Positions 1 to 5,042 of a stretch of DNA of 7,991 nucleotides are shown here, piece by piece (within the stretch, counting starts at the first letter, position 1; the number at the start of each line of letters is the position of its first letter). The stretch covers positions 1-7,991 of the forward strand of contig JAISBJ010000059.1 of assembly GCA_031266235.1 (NCBI GenBank). The letters run 5' to 3'. The notes beneath the pieces are model-generated. The model was not told where the DNA came from. It saw nothing but the letters and a program-made list of their open reading frames with translations, and did not search any database. A program made the translations under genes and the position numbers. The stretch is from Puniceicoccales bacterium. GTDB taxonomy: Bacteria > Verrucomicrobiota > Verrucomicrobiia > Opitutales > LL51.

Positions 1-417
1 CCACCACCGCCGCCGCCGCCTCCTCCTCCTCCTGGAGCAAGAAATATGGGCGGAAATAGGCCTCAAGCGCCGGTAGAAAATAAAGGGAATGTTTCTCGGC
101 CTTCGCACTTGGATTTAATCAAAGGGGGCGGTTATCAGCTGAAAAAACTCGATCTGAATGCGCCGCCAAGGCCGTCAGTATTGCCGGCTGCTCCGGTTTC
201 GCACTTGGATTTGATCAAAGGTAGAAATTTCAATCTGAGAAAAGTTGATCGTTCTCAGCCGCTACCTCCAGCGCCTAGACCTAATGCAGAAGCAGATCCG
301 AGTCAGTTGACGCTGCAGGATATACTGCAAAAAGCGGCATCGATCAGAAAAGCTGTGCATGAATCTGAGACCCAACATGAAGGTAACACGGAAAAGTCGG
401 AATCGACGGTATGGTAA
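1..417 (+). CDS. C-terminal part of a polyproline / tandem WH2-like protein (putative actin-binding effector), 5' truncated by the window edge
   Basis: The frame is open from base 1, so the ATG at 46 is probably internal and the gene begins upstream. The visible 138 residues start with 11 consecutive prolines (codons CCA, CCG and CCT mixed), a type of tract that in eukaryotic actin regulators binds profilin or SH3/EVH1 partners. Two copies of a motif follow: SHLDLIKGGGYQLKKLD at residues 35-51 and SHLDLIKGRNFNLRKVD at 67-83. Both match the WH2 pattern (amphipathic helix, then L-K/R-K), although the Ile-to-LKK spacing is one residue longer than in N-WASP. Proline-rich linkers separate them. 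The tail (about residues 99-138) has a predicted helix, LQDILQKAASIRKAVHESE, then a Glu-rich stretch ending in Trp. This is reminiscent of the connector and acidic segments of Arp2/3 activators. Known bacterial actin nucleators with WH2 motifs include RickA, Sca2, TARP and VopL/F. Role as a host-actin effector is inference. An intrinsic terminator lies 45 nt after the stop. Confidence 0.72.
   Translation, partial: PPPPPPPPPPPGARNMGGNRPQAPVENKGNVSRPSHLDLIKGGGYQLKKLDLNAPPRPSVLPAAPVSHLDLIKGRNFNLRKVDRSQPLPPAPRPNAEADPSQLTLQDILQKAASIRKAVHESETQHEGNTEKSESTVW
103..249 (+). repeat. Two WH2-like coding repeats
   Basis: Two in-frame copies, about 103-153 and 199-249, share near-identical DNA at their 5' part (tcgcacttggattt, then a or g, then atcaaagg) and diverge afterwards. 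They look like an internal duplication of one actin-binding-type motif inside the polyproline protein. Confidence 0.7.
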
Positions 418-462
418 TCCGTATTGGTGAAATTTATTTAAGGTAATAGTAAAATAACAATG

Positions 463-497
463 AAATGGTCCGTTTGGCGCGGGCCATTTTTATTTTT
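463..497 (+). terminator. Rho-independent terminator of the WH2-like gene
   Basis: The arm aaatggtccg (463-472) pairs with cgggccattt (480-489) over 10 bp with one G·U, around a 7-nt loop. A T-rich run follows to 497. It sits 45 nt after the stop at 415-417 in the sense direction and separates this gene from mlaE. Confidence 0.82.
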
Positions 498-509
498 CCG
501 AAATAATTT

Positions 510-545
510 ATTCGAAAAAATTTTACTTTGATTCGAAAAATTTTA
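510..545 (+). promoter_or_regulatory. Phased A-tract direct repeats upstream of / overlapping the mlaE 5' end
   Basis: The sequence attcg-A6-tttta at 510-525 recurs as attcg-A5-tttta at 531-545. The offset is exactly 21 bp, two helical turns. Phased AAAATTTT tracts curve DNA, and paired sites on one face are typical of operators. If the mlaE start is the downstream GTG at 612, both repeats are non-coding. No convincing -35/-10 pair was found here. Confidence 0.35.
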
Positions 546-1730
546 TCGCCAAATTCCTTTCGGAAAATTTTGGGAATTGTTTTTTTTACTCATCTCGCTA
601 GTCTCGCGCCCGTGAACGAAATCCTCAATTCGTCTATCCTCCGCGTCCGCAGCGATGCCCAAACCGTTTTTGTCGAGTGCGTGGGGACCTGGGATATCAC
701 GCAGAGTCCGTGGAATTTTCAAGGCCAAATCCCGCAAAATACCAAAAAAATTGTCCTCGATGCCGCCGAAATCCGAAGCGTTTCGTCTCCTTTTCTCCTG
801 TTTTTCAGCCGCCTGAAATCCTGGGCAGCCCAGCGCGCGATCCCTCTGGAAACGAAAAATCTCCCCGAAAGCGTGGAGAAAATTTTCCATCTGTCCCAAA
901 TTACCCCAACGATCCATCGCCAGCCGCCCCAAAAATACGGGTTTTTTTACGGCGTCGGGCAGCGGATCATCGACTATTGCAGCGGCGTGAAACACAGTGC
1001 GCGGTTTTTTGCGGATACGCTGGCGGAATTAATGGGGATTGTGGTGGCTTGCCCTAAAAATTTTGTGAAAAATCTCCTGCCTTTTATCCAGCAAACCGGA
1101 GTCAACGCATTGCCCATCGTCGCGCTGATCAGTGCGCTTGTGGGGCTGATCTTGGCTTTCGTGAGCGTCGTGCAGCTGGAACGTTTTGGTGCGAGTATTT
1201 ACGTGGCTGATTTGGTTAGTTTGGCGATGGCCCGCGAGATGGGTTGTCTGATGACCGGCGTCATTATGGCGGGACGGACGGGAGCGGCTTTTGCGGCTTC
1301 CATCGGCAGTATGCAGGCCAACGAAGAGCTCGATGCCCTTCAGACTTTCGGCATTAATCGGATCCATTACCTCGTACTCCCCCGCCTCATCGCTCTGGCG
1401 CTGATGATGCCTTTGCTCTGCATGTTTGCGGATTTGATCGGTATTGCCGGCGGCATGGTGTCCGCTTTGCCCTTTACGAAGGGTGGCCCATTGCAGTATT
1501 TAATCCAAACAAAGAAGGCGTTGGCTGTGACCGATGTTTTGATTGGGTTGGTTAAAAGTGCGGTATTTGGTGTGATTGTTGGCGGAATTGGGTGCTATCG
1601 CGGCATGTGTTGTGGGCGAAATGCGGCGGCCGTGGGCGAGGCGACGACATCGGCGGTGGTCCAGGGGATTACGTGGATTATTATTGCCGATGCTATTTTT
1701 GCGGTCCTCTGCACTGCCTTGGGCATCTGA
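528..1730 (+). CDS. mlaE: STAS-domain MlaE family ABC transporter permease (phospholipid / intermembrane lipid transport)
   Basis: Inner-membrane permease subunit of an Mla-type complex that, with an MlaF ATPase and MlaD MCE protein, moves phospholipids between inner and outer membranes. Residues about 38-125 resemble a STAS domain (VECVGTWDI; KIVLDAAEIRSVSS), a known N-terminal fusion in this family. Residues about 160-400 are the permease. Hydrophobic segments lie near 193-215, 285-312, 335-356 and 378-398. The conserved coupling region is around 245-278, with GRTGAAFAASIGSM and ANEELDALQTFGI. The coordinates give the longest frame, from a TTG at 528; there is an in-frame stop at 504. No start has a good Shine-Dalgarno. 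Residues 1-28 are AT-rich and atypical, so GTG at 612 (VNEILNSS) is an equally likely start. No mlaF or mlaD is next to it; the downstream neighbour is convergent lolD. The family is certain and the start is not. Confidence 0.9.
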   Translation: MIRKILSPNSFRKILGIVFFTHLASLAPVNEILNSSILRVRSDAQTVFVECVGTWDITQSPWNFQGQIPQNTKKIVLDAAEIRSVSSPFLLFFSRLKSWAAQRAIPLETKNLPESVEKIFHLSQITPTIHRQPPQKYGFFYGVGQRIIDYCSGVKHSARFFADTLAELMGIVVACPKNFVKNLLPFIQQTGVNALPIVALISALVGLILAFVSVVQLERFGASIYVADLVSLAMAREMGCLMTGVIMAGRTGAAFAASIGSMQANEELDALQTFGINRIHYLVLPRLIALALMMPLLCMFADLIGIAGGMVSALPFTKGGPLQYLIQTKKALAVTDVLIGLVKSAVFGVIVGGIGCYRGMCCGRNAAAVGEATTSAVVQGITWIIIADAIFAVLCTALGI

Positions 1731-1850
1731 CGGCCCTGTGGCCGGGGCGTGGCAAAAGCTGCGCGGGAATCGCGCAAAACATGGAATTTCATTCCATGTT
1801 TTACAAGGTTAGGCCTTGTAGCTTTTGCCACGTCGCCGGCGTAGCTGGCG
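1731..1850. other. Cloverleaf-forming nested inverted-repeat element (five hairpins and a closing stem)
   Basis: Nearly every base from the mlaE stop to 1850 falls in an inverted repeat. Hairpin 1 is 1731-1735 with 1740-1744. A closing stem pairs 1748-1760 (cgtggcaaaagct) with 1820-1832 over 13 perfect bp, extendable to 1746/1834 with one G·U. Inside it are three abutting hairpins with no unpaired base between them: 1761-1765/1771-1775 (loop ggaat), 1776-1787/1791-1802 (12 bp, loop ttc) and 1803-1808/1814-1819 (loop ttagg). Hairpin 5 is 1834-1840/1844-1850 (loop gta). The closing stem can alternatively extend through 1741-1745/1836-1840 by bulging G1835, which competes with hairpins 1 and 5. 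The geometry is a four-way junction in RNA or a cruciform in DNA. It is not a tRNA: there is no T-loop or CCA, and the arm lengths are wrong. It could be a mobile palindromic element, a structured RNA, or a bidirectional termination block between convergent mlaE and lolD. Confidence 0.8.
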
Positions 1851-1860
1851 GAAAATTTTT
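1834..1860 (+). terminator. Candidate intrinsic terminator of mlaE
   Basis: A 7-bp hairpin with one G·U (1834-1840 with 1844-1850, loop gta) is followed by gaaaattttt and further T-rich sequence. The T-run starts 5 nt after the stem, so strength is uncertain. It shares bases with the base of the cloverleaf stem, so the two folds partly exclude each other. Confidence 0.5.
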
Positions 1861-1869
1861 ACTATTTTT

Positions 1870-1955
1870 ACAAATTAAACTGGATATAAGGGCGATTTCC
1901 AATACGGATTTTTATGGGTAGCAAGAAGAAGTGCGGAGCGGTATTTTTGGCACAA
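1870..1955 (-). pseudogene. Diverged, internally deleted duplicate of the lolD 3' end
   Basis: On the minus strand, 1955 down to 1870 aligns with 2076 down to 1961, the end of lolD. From 1952 the lolD-equivalent frame reads CQKYRSALLLATHK then NPYWKSPLYPV and a stop (1875-1877). The intact gene has CREYRSALLLVTHN and ends SGNLYPI. The first ~40 bp (through the H-loop histidine) and the last ~20 bp (including the stop and acaaatta-type flank) match well. The middle is about 30 bp shorter. It has no start of its own and no Walker motifs, so it is a remnant: either a tandem tail duplication or all that survives of a second lolD paralogue. Confidence 0.8.
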
Positions 1956-1965
1956 ATTTTACAAA

Positions 1966-2667
1966 TTAAATTGGGTATAAATTTCCCGAATGTAGGGCGA
2001 AAGATTGTTGCATTTTTTTTACAAACCGCGGATTATGGGTAACAAGGAGAAGTGCGGAGCGATATTCTCGGCACAACTCCAGGAGCAATTCGATGGCAAT
2101 GGCCGCATTATTTTCGTCCAAATTCCCCGTAGGTTCGTCGGCGATGACGAGTTCCGGCCTAAGCATTAGGGCTCTGGCGATGGCGATGCGCTGCCGTTCC
2201 CCACCGGACAGATTTGCTGGAATGCGATTTTTCAGAGGGGCGATGGCGAGTCTTTGGAAAAGTGCTTCCGCTAAACATTTACATCTTTTTAAATCTTTTT
2301 TAGCAATACAGGCCGACAGGAGGACATTTTCCAGCGCGGTCAATTCGGGGATAAGGTTCGAGGCTTGGAAAATAAATCCGATAAAATTTTGGCGGAGGGC
2401 CGCGCACTGGTCGACGGACGCCTCGGAGATATATTTTCCCTTCCAAAAAACGGAGCCAACCGTTGGCTTTTCGAGGCCGCCGATGATGTTGAGCAGAGTC
2501 GATTTGCCGGACCCCGATTCGCCGGTGATACTCACGGTTTGGCCGGACGCGATCTCCAGGGAAATATTTTGGAGGACGGGGGTAGTTTGGCCATTGGGGC
2601 TCGGAAAATATTTCGAGACATTTTTCAGGGCGGCGAGGGGTGAGGCGGCGGACGGTTCTACGGGCAT
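1966..2667 (-). CDS. lolD: LolD-like ABC transporter ATP-binding protein (lipoprotein release / MacB-type family)
   Basis: A 233-residue cytoplasmic ATPase of the LolD/MacB/FtsE-type ABC class, which in LolCDE powers release of lipoproteins from the inner membrane. All nucleotide-binding motifs are intact: Walker A GESGSGKST at 49-57, Q-loop Gln101 in FIFQASNLIPELTALENV, signature LSGGERQR at 153-160, Walker B LVIADEP at 173-179, D-loop TGNLD and H-loop His211 in THN. The Q-loop and TGNLD wording are characteristic of this subfamily. Length is normal. The ATG at 2665-2667 has no clear Shine-Dalgarno. It starts 20 nt after tRNA-Gln on the same strand, so it may be read from the tRNA promoter. 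No LolC/E permease gene is adjacent, so the exact partner, and hence Lol versus another export system, is inferred. A partial copy of its tail lies just downstream. Confidence 0.87.
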   Translation of the reverse strand: MPVEPSAASPLAALKNVSKYFPSPNGQTTPVLQNISLEIASGQTVSITGESGSGKSTLLNIIGGLEKPTVGSVFWKGKYISEASVDQCAALRQNFIGFIFQASNLIPELTALENVLLSACIAKKDLKRCKCLAEALFQRLAIAPLKNRIPANLSGGERQRIAIARALMLRPELVIADEPTGNLDENNAAIAIELLLELCREYRSALLLVTHNPRFVKKMQQSFALHSGNLYPI

Positions 2668-2687
2668 TGATTTGTAGGCATTCGGGG

Positions 2688-2761
2688 TGGCTGCTTGACC
2701 AGGACTCGAACCTAGACAAACTGAACCAAAATCAGTTGTGCTACCATTACACCATCAAGCA
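2688..2761 (-). tRNA. tRNA-Gln (anticodon TTG)
   Basis: A full 74-nt cloverleaf including an encoded CCA. The acceptor is TGCTTGA/TCAAGCA with discriminator G. The D-arm is GTGT/GCAC with an AATGGTA loop. The anticodon stem is ACTGA/TCAGT around TTTTGGT, giving anticodon TTG at 2727-2729 (reads CAA). The variable loop is TTGT. The T-arm is CTAGG/CCTGG with loop TTCGAGT. lolD follows 20 nt downstream on the same strand. The repeat array begins about 27 nt upstream of its 5' end. Confidence 0.97.
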
Positions 2762-2767
2762 AACGCT

Positions 2768-2774
2768 ATTAATA
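2768..2774 (-). promoter_or_regulatory. Possible -10 box of tRNA-Gln
   Basis: TATTAAT on the minus strand lies 6 nt before the tRNA 5' end. The hexamer about 17 nt further upstream (tgcatc) is a poor -35. It is the only -10-like site in the short unique gap between the tRNA and the repeat array. Confidence 0.3.
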
Positions 2775-2787
2775 GAAAAAGAAAATC

Positions 2788-3187
2788 GCCCGATGCACGG
2801 AACAAGCAGGGGTTTTCTGGGCACAAAAATTTGGAAATGATTGTTCATCGAGCCTCCGAAAATATTCCGGCCTTCGGTCGGCGTATATAATAAAATGCGA
2901 ATAATTCTGTCCCGTCCGGCGCAAAAAAAGCATGGGTTTTATGGGCACGAAAATTTGGAAATTATTGTTCATCGAGCCACCGAAAATATCCCGGCCTTCC
3001 ATCGGCACGTATAATAAAATGCGAATAATTCTGTCTCGTCCGACGCAAAAAGCATAGGTTTTATGGGCACGAAAATTTGGAAATAATTGTTCATCGAGCC
3101 GCCGAAAATGTTTCAACCTTCCATCGGCGTGTATAATAAAATGCGAATAATTCTGTCCCGCCCGGTGCAAAAAAGCATGGGTTTTAT
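2788..3187 (-). repeat. Tandem ~123-bp array derived from the 3' end of kinase 1
   Basis: Three full units start at 2819, 2943 and 3065 (124, 122 and 123 bp), with a partial copy at about 2788-2818 on the tRNA side. Each unit contains a piece matching kinase 1 coding DNA at about 3358-3390 (TGQNYSH region), joined directly to a piece matching the gene's last ~30 bp and 3' flank at about 3171-3258. The ~100 bp between is missing. The bases atgcgaataattctgtc are identical in all units and the parent (one unit then has t for c). Units are more like one another than the parent. Lengths are not uniformly multiples of three and the parental frame is not kept, so this is not a coding extension. There are no spacers, so it is not CRISPR. 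Together with its flanks it fills the 2762-3217 gap between the tRNA and kinase 1; I see no other gene there. Confidence 0.87.
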
Positions 3188-3217
3188 GGGCACGAAAGTT
3201 TGGAAATGATTGTTTGT

Positions 3218-4867
3218 TTAACTATCAAAAGTATCTCGGCCTTCGATCGACGCGTATATCTCCCGCAGTTCTTCGGCGATCGCCGTAGCATGGGGGCGTT
3301 CCCGGTGGTCGAGGGACGACATGCGGGTCAGTATCCCGGCAAAACACTCCAACATCGAATGCGAATAATTCTGTCCCGTCGTCCGGCGCATCATTCCGTT
3401 TAATTCGGAAAGTTTGCCCAAAAAATACCGGTAGGCGTCGAATCTCGGCCGGCGCGCCAGCTCCAAATAATGGAATTGTACGGCGTCTTTTTCTTGGCGA
3501 AAATACAAGTAGCGGGCGAATTGATACCCGCGCTTGCCGAAAAGAATGGCCAGAAGAATGGGTGCTGACGAGTAAATGTCGTAGGAGGGCCTGGCGACCG
3601 CGTCGCGCTTCGACTTCGCCAGCTGGATCTCCCCCTCTATCGCCACTAGCCGCGCGTCAATTTCCTGTCTCCGTTGCTCGAAGCGTCCGATGACTTCCCT
3701 ATCCCGCGATTGCCGTAATTTTTCGACGATTACTTTCAGCTCATCCTGTAGCTTTTTCTTTTCCAAATTGTCGTCCTTGATGACGCACGTTTGTACGATG
3801 AATTCTGGAGCGCCGTTATTGGAATGAATTTGGATCGTTTTACCAGATTTTTTCATAGCGCCGAGGTCGATGATGTGGCAGAGGAATTCCAGGGAATCGA
3901 TCATGACGTTACCCGGTTTAATATCGCAGTGGACGAAGCCCAGGTAATGGAGGATGGAGAGGCCCGCAAAAAAACTCCACGCGCAGAGTACGGCGGTTTG
4001 GAGGTCATCGGGGAAGCCGCGGCGGTAGGGGGATCGTTTACGGGAGACGGTTTTGAAGAGATTTTCACCGACGACTCTCCGTTGGACCAGCGATCCGTCG
4101 ATGGTTGATCCGATGACGGGAATGACGAGGTGCATGGCGAGTAACTGGGCGTAGTGGGGGTTGGTGAGGAGTTTTTCGATGGCCAATTCCCAAAAATTTT
4201 GCGAATTTTTTAACTCACTTTTAAAACTGCGTTTCCCCCTATCGCCCTTATCTTCTCGCACTTCCTTTACGATAAAACTCTTTTCGCCGGAATAGGCCTT
4301 GCCGGGATAGGCTTCGTAGATGGTTCCGTAGCCGCCTTGTGCTAATTTGGGGCCGATGATGATGGGGATTTCTGGAAGGGATTCGGATGTGAGTTCTTGG
4401 GTAATTGGCGGAGTAGCGCTCGGTATTTTTTTGTTGCGATTTTTCTGTAAAATTTGGAAGGAAAGGGGATAGTAAAAAGAATGCGAAGTGTTTGGTTTAG
4501 GGGAAATGGGGTCTATGGAAAATTCCGAGGTAAATTCTTGGGCGATCGAGCGGGCGGAGGTCGGTATTTTTCCGCTGCGATTTTTCTGGGAATCCTGAGA
4601 AGGTGAGGAGAAAAGCGGATAGTAAAAAGAATGCGAAGCGTTTGGTTTAAGGGAAATGGGGTCTATGGAAAATTCCGAGGTAAATTCTTGGGCGATCGAA
4701 TGGGCGGAGGTCGGTATTTTTCCGCCGCGATTTTTCTGGGAATCCTGAGAAGGTGAGGAAAAAAGCGGATAGTAAAAAGAATGCGAAGCGTTCAGTCGCG
4801 AAAAAAATATGCCGCAGGCGGTAAACAGGCAGAGCGCTTGGTCTTTCTTCGATTTTTGCTTTTTCAT
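3218..4867 (-). CDS. Eukaryote-like Ser/Thr protein kinase with N-terminal 50-residue repeats and a coiled-coil-like insertion (kinase 1)
   Basis: A 549-residue protein. Residues 1-25 have a basic start (KKQKSKK) and a short hydrophobic stretch (ALCLFTACGIFF), possibly an export or membrane signal. Residues 26-165 hold three tandem repeats. The kinase domain runs about 170-549: G-loop AQGGYG (176-181), ATP-anchoring Lys201 in FIVKEV, catalytic loop HCDIKPGN (313-320, Asp315, Lys317, Asn320), metal-binding Asp334 in DLG, APE at 353-355, YDIYS at 429-433 and RP at 523-524. HRD is replaced by HCD, making it a non-RD kinase not expected to need activation-loop phosphorylation. About 65 residues rich in Lys, Glu, Gln and Leu (362-425) are inserted between APE and the F-helix region. 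It is paralogous to the 5043-6842 gene. The start is supported by GAGG 4 nt before the ATG and a good promoter. The 3' end has been copied into the downstream array. Substrate unknown; a host-directed effector role is inference. Confidence 0.88.
   Translation of the reverse strand: MKKQKSKKDQALCLFTACGIFFSRLNASHSFYYPLFSSPSQDSQKNRGGKIPTSAHSIAQEFTSEFSIDPISLKPNASHSFYYPLFSSPSQDSQKNRSGKIPTSARSIAQEFTSEFSIDPISPKPNTSHSFYYPLSFQILQKNRNKKIPSATPPITQELTSESLPEIPIIIGPKLAQGGYGTIYEAYPGKAYSGEKSFIVKEVREDKGDRGKRSFKSELKNSQNFWELAIEKLLTNPHYAQLLAMHLVIPVIGSTIDGSLVQRRVVGENLFKTVSRKRSPYRRGFPDDLQTAVLCAWSFFAGLSILHYLGFVHCDIKPGNVMIDSLEFLCHIIDLGAMKKSGKTIQIHSNNGAPEFIVQTCVIKDDNLEKKKLQDELKVIVEKLRQSRDREVIGRFEQRRQEIDARLVAIEGEIQLAKSKRDAVARPSYDIYSSAPILLAILFGKRGYQFARYLYFRQEKDAVQFHYLELARRPRFDAYRYFLGKLSELNGMMRRTTGQNYSHSMLECFAGILTRMSSLDHRERPHATAIAEELREIYASIEGRDTFDS
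4373..4792 (-). repeat. Three in-frame tandem 150-bp repeats inside kinase 1
   Basis: Units 1 (4643-4792) and 2 (4493-4642) are 150 bp each, nearly identical at the DNA level, and encode 50 residues starting NASHSFYYPLFSSPSQDS. Unit 3 (about 4373-4492) starts NTSHSFYYPL, is shorter and diverged, and abuts the kinase domain. The near identity of 1 and 2 points to a recent duplication. The content is Ser-, Pro- and aromatic-rich with no recognised domain. Confidence 0.93.
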
Positions 4868-4871
4868 AGAG

Positions 4872-4911
4872 CCTCAATCCTAAATTGTAAAAATTATCGA
4901 TTGATTTTCAA
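4872..4911 (-). promoter_or_regulatory. Sigma70-type promoter and Shine-Dalgarno of kinase 1
   Basis: On the minus strand TTGAAA (4906-4911) and TACAAT (4884-4889) are 16 nt apart, each 5/6 to consensus. Expected transcription start is near 4877, giving a leader of about 10 nt that contains GAGG (4872-4875), 4 nt before the ATG. This is the best promoter in the window and suggests kinase 1 is transcribed on its own. Confidence 0.55.
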
Positions 4912-4997
4912 TAAAAATTTAATATTTTTTGTTTTTTAAGGGCGAAATTTATAACCAAAAATCACAATAATTCCCTTGGTCAGGCCGAGTAATATGT

Positions 4998-5027
4998 AAA
5001 AAAAGAGGCTTTTGCGGGCCCCTTTTT
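4998..5027 (-). terminator. Intrinsic terminator of kinase 2
   Basis: On the minus strand the arm aaaaaggggc (5027-5018) pairs with gcctcttttt (5009-5000) over 10 bp including one G·U, around an 8-nt loop, and the T-run continues to 4998. It begins 15 nt after the kinase 2 stop. The pairing is better in the minus than the plus transcript, where the wobble becomes A·C. Confidence 0.78.
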
Positions 5028-5042
5028 GCTTTTTATTCGCAA

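Noticed and set aside
46..417. ATG at 46 as a true gene start
   Set aside because: The frame is open to base 1 and encodes 11 prolines directly upstream; no Shine-Dalgarno precedes 46. It is an internal Met.
543..995. Minus-strand 150-codon frame opposite mlaE, and other frames antisense to mlaE, lolD, the kinases and trpS
   Set aside because: They are shadows of well-supported genes with no recognisable protein features.
1741..1840. Cloverleaf considered as a tRNA or tmRNA-like gene
   Set aside because: There is no T-loop TTCRANY, no CCA end and no normal anticodon loop. The closing stem is 13-20 bp and the middle arm 12 bp, unlike any tRNA.
1576..1921. Plus- and minus-strand frames across the mlaE end and the cloverleaf
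   Set aside because: They depend on palindromic GC-rich sequence that stays open in several frames at once; none has homology or a start signal.
2769..3170. A 133-codon minus-strand open frame across the tandem array
   Set aside because: It reads successive units in different frames because unit lengths are 124, 122 and 123 bp. It does not keep the parental kinase frame and has no convincing ribosome binding site. It is an open frame produced by repeats.
2788..3187. Tandem array considered as CRISPR
   Set aside because: Units are about 123 bp with no unique spacers between short repeats, and no cas genes are present.
2895..3209. Short plus-strand frames starting at the ATG after TATAAT in each array unit (MRIILSRP...)
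   Set aside because: Lengths differ completely among units (about 40, 12 and 22 codons), and the sequence is antisense kinase coding DNA, so there is no sign of protein selection.
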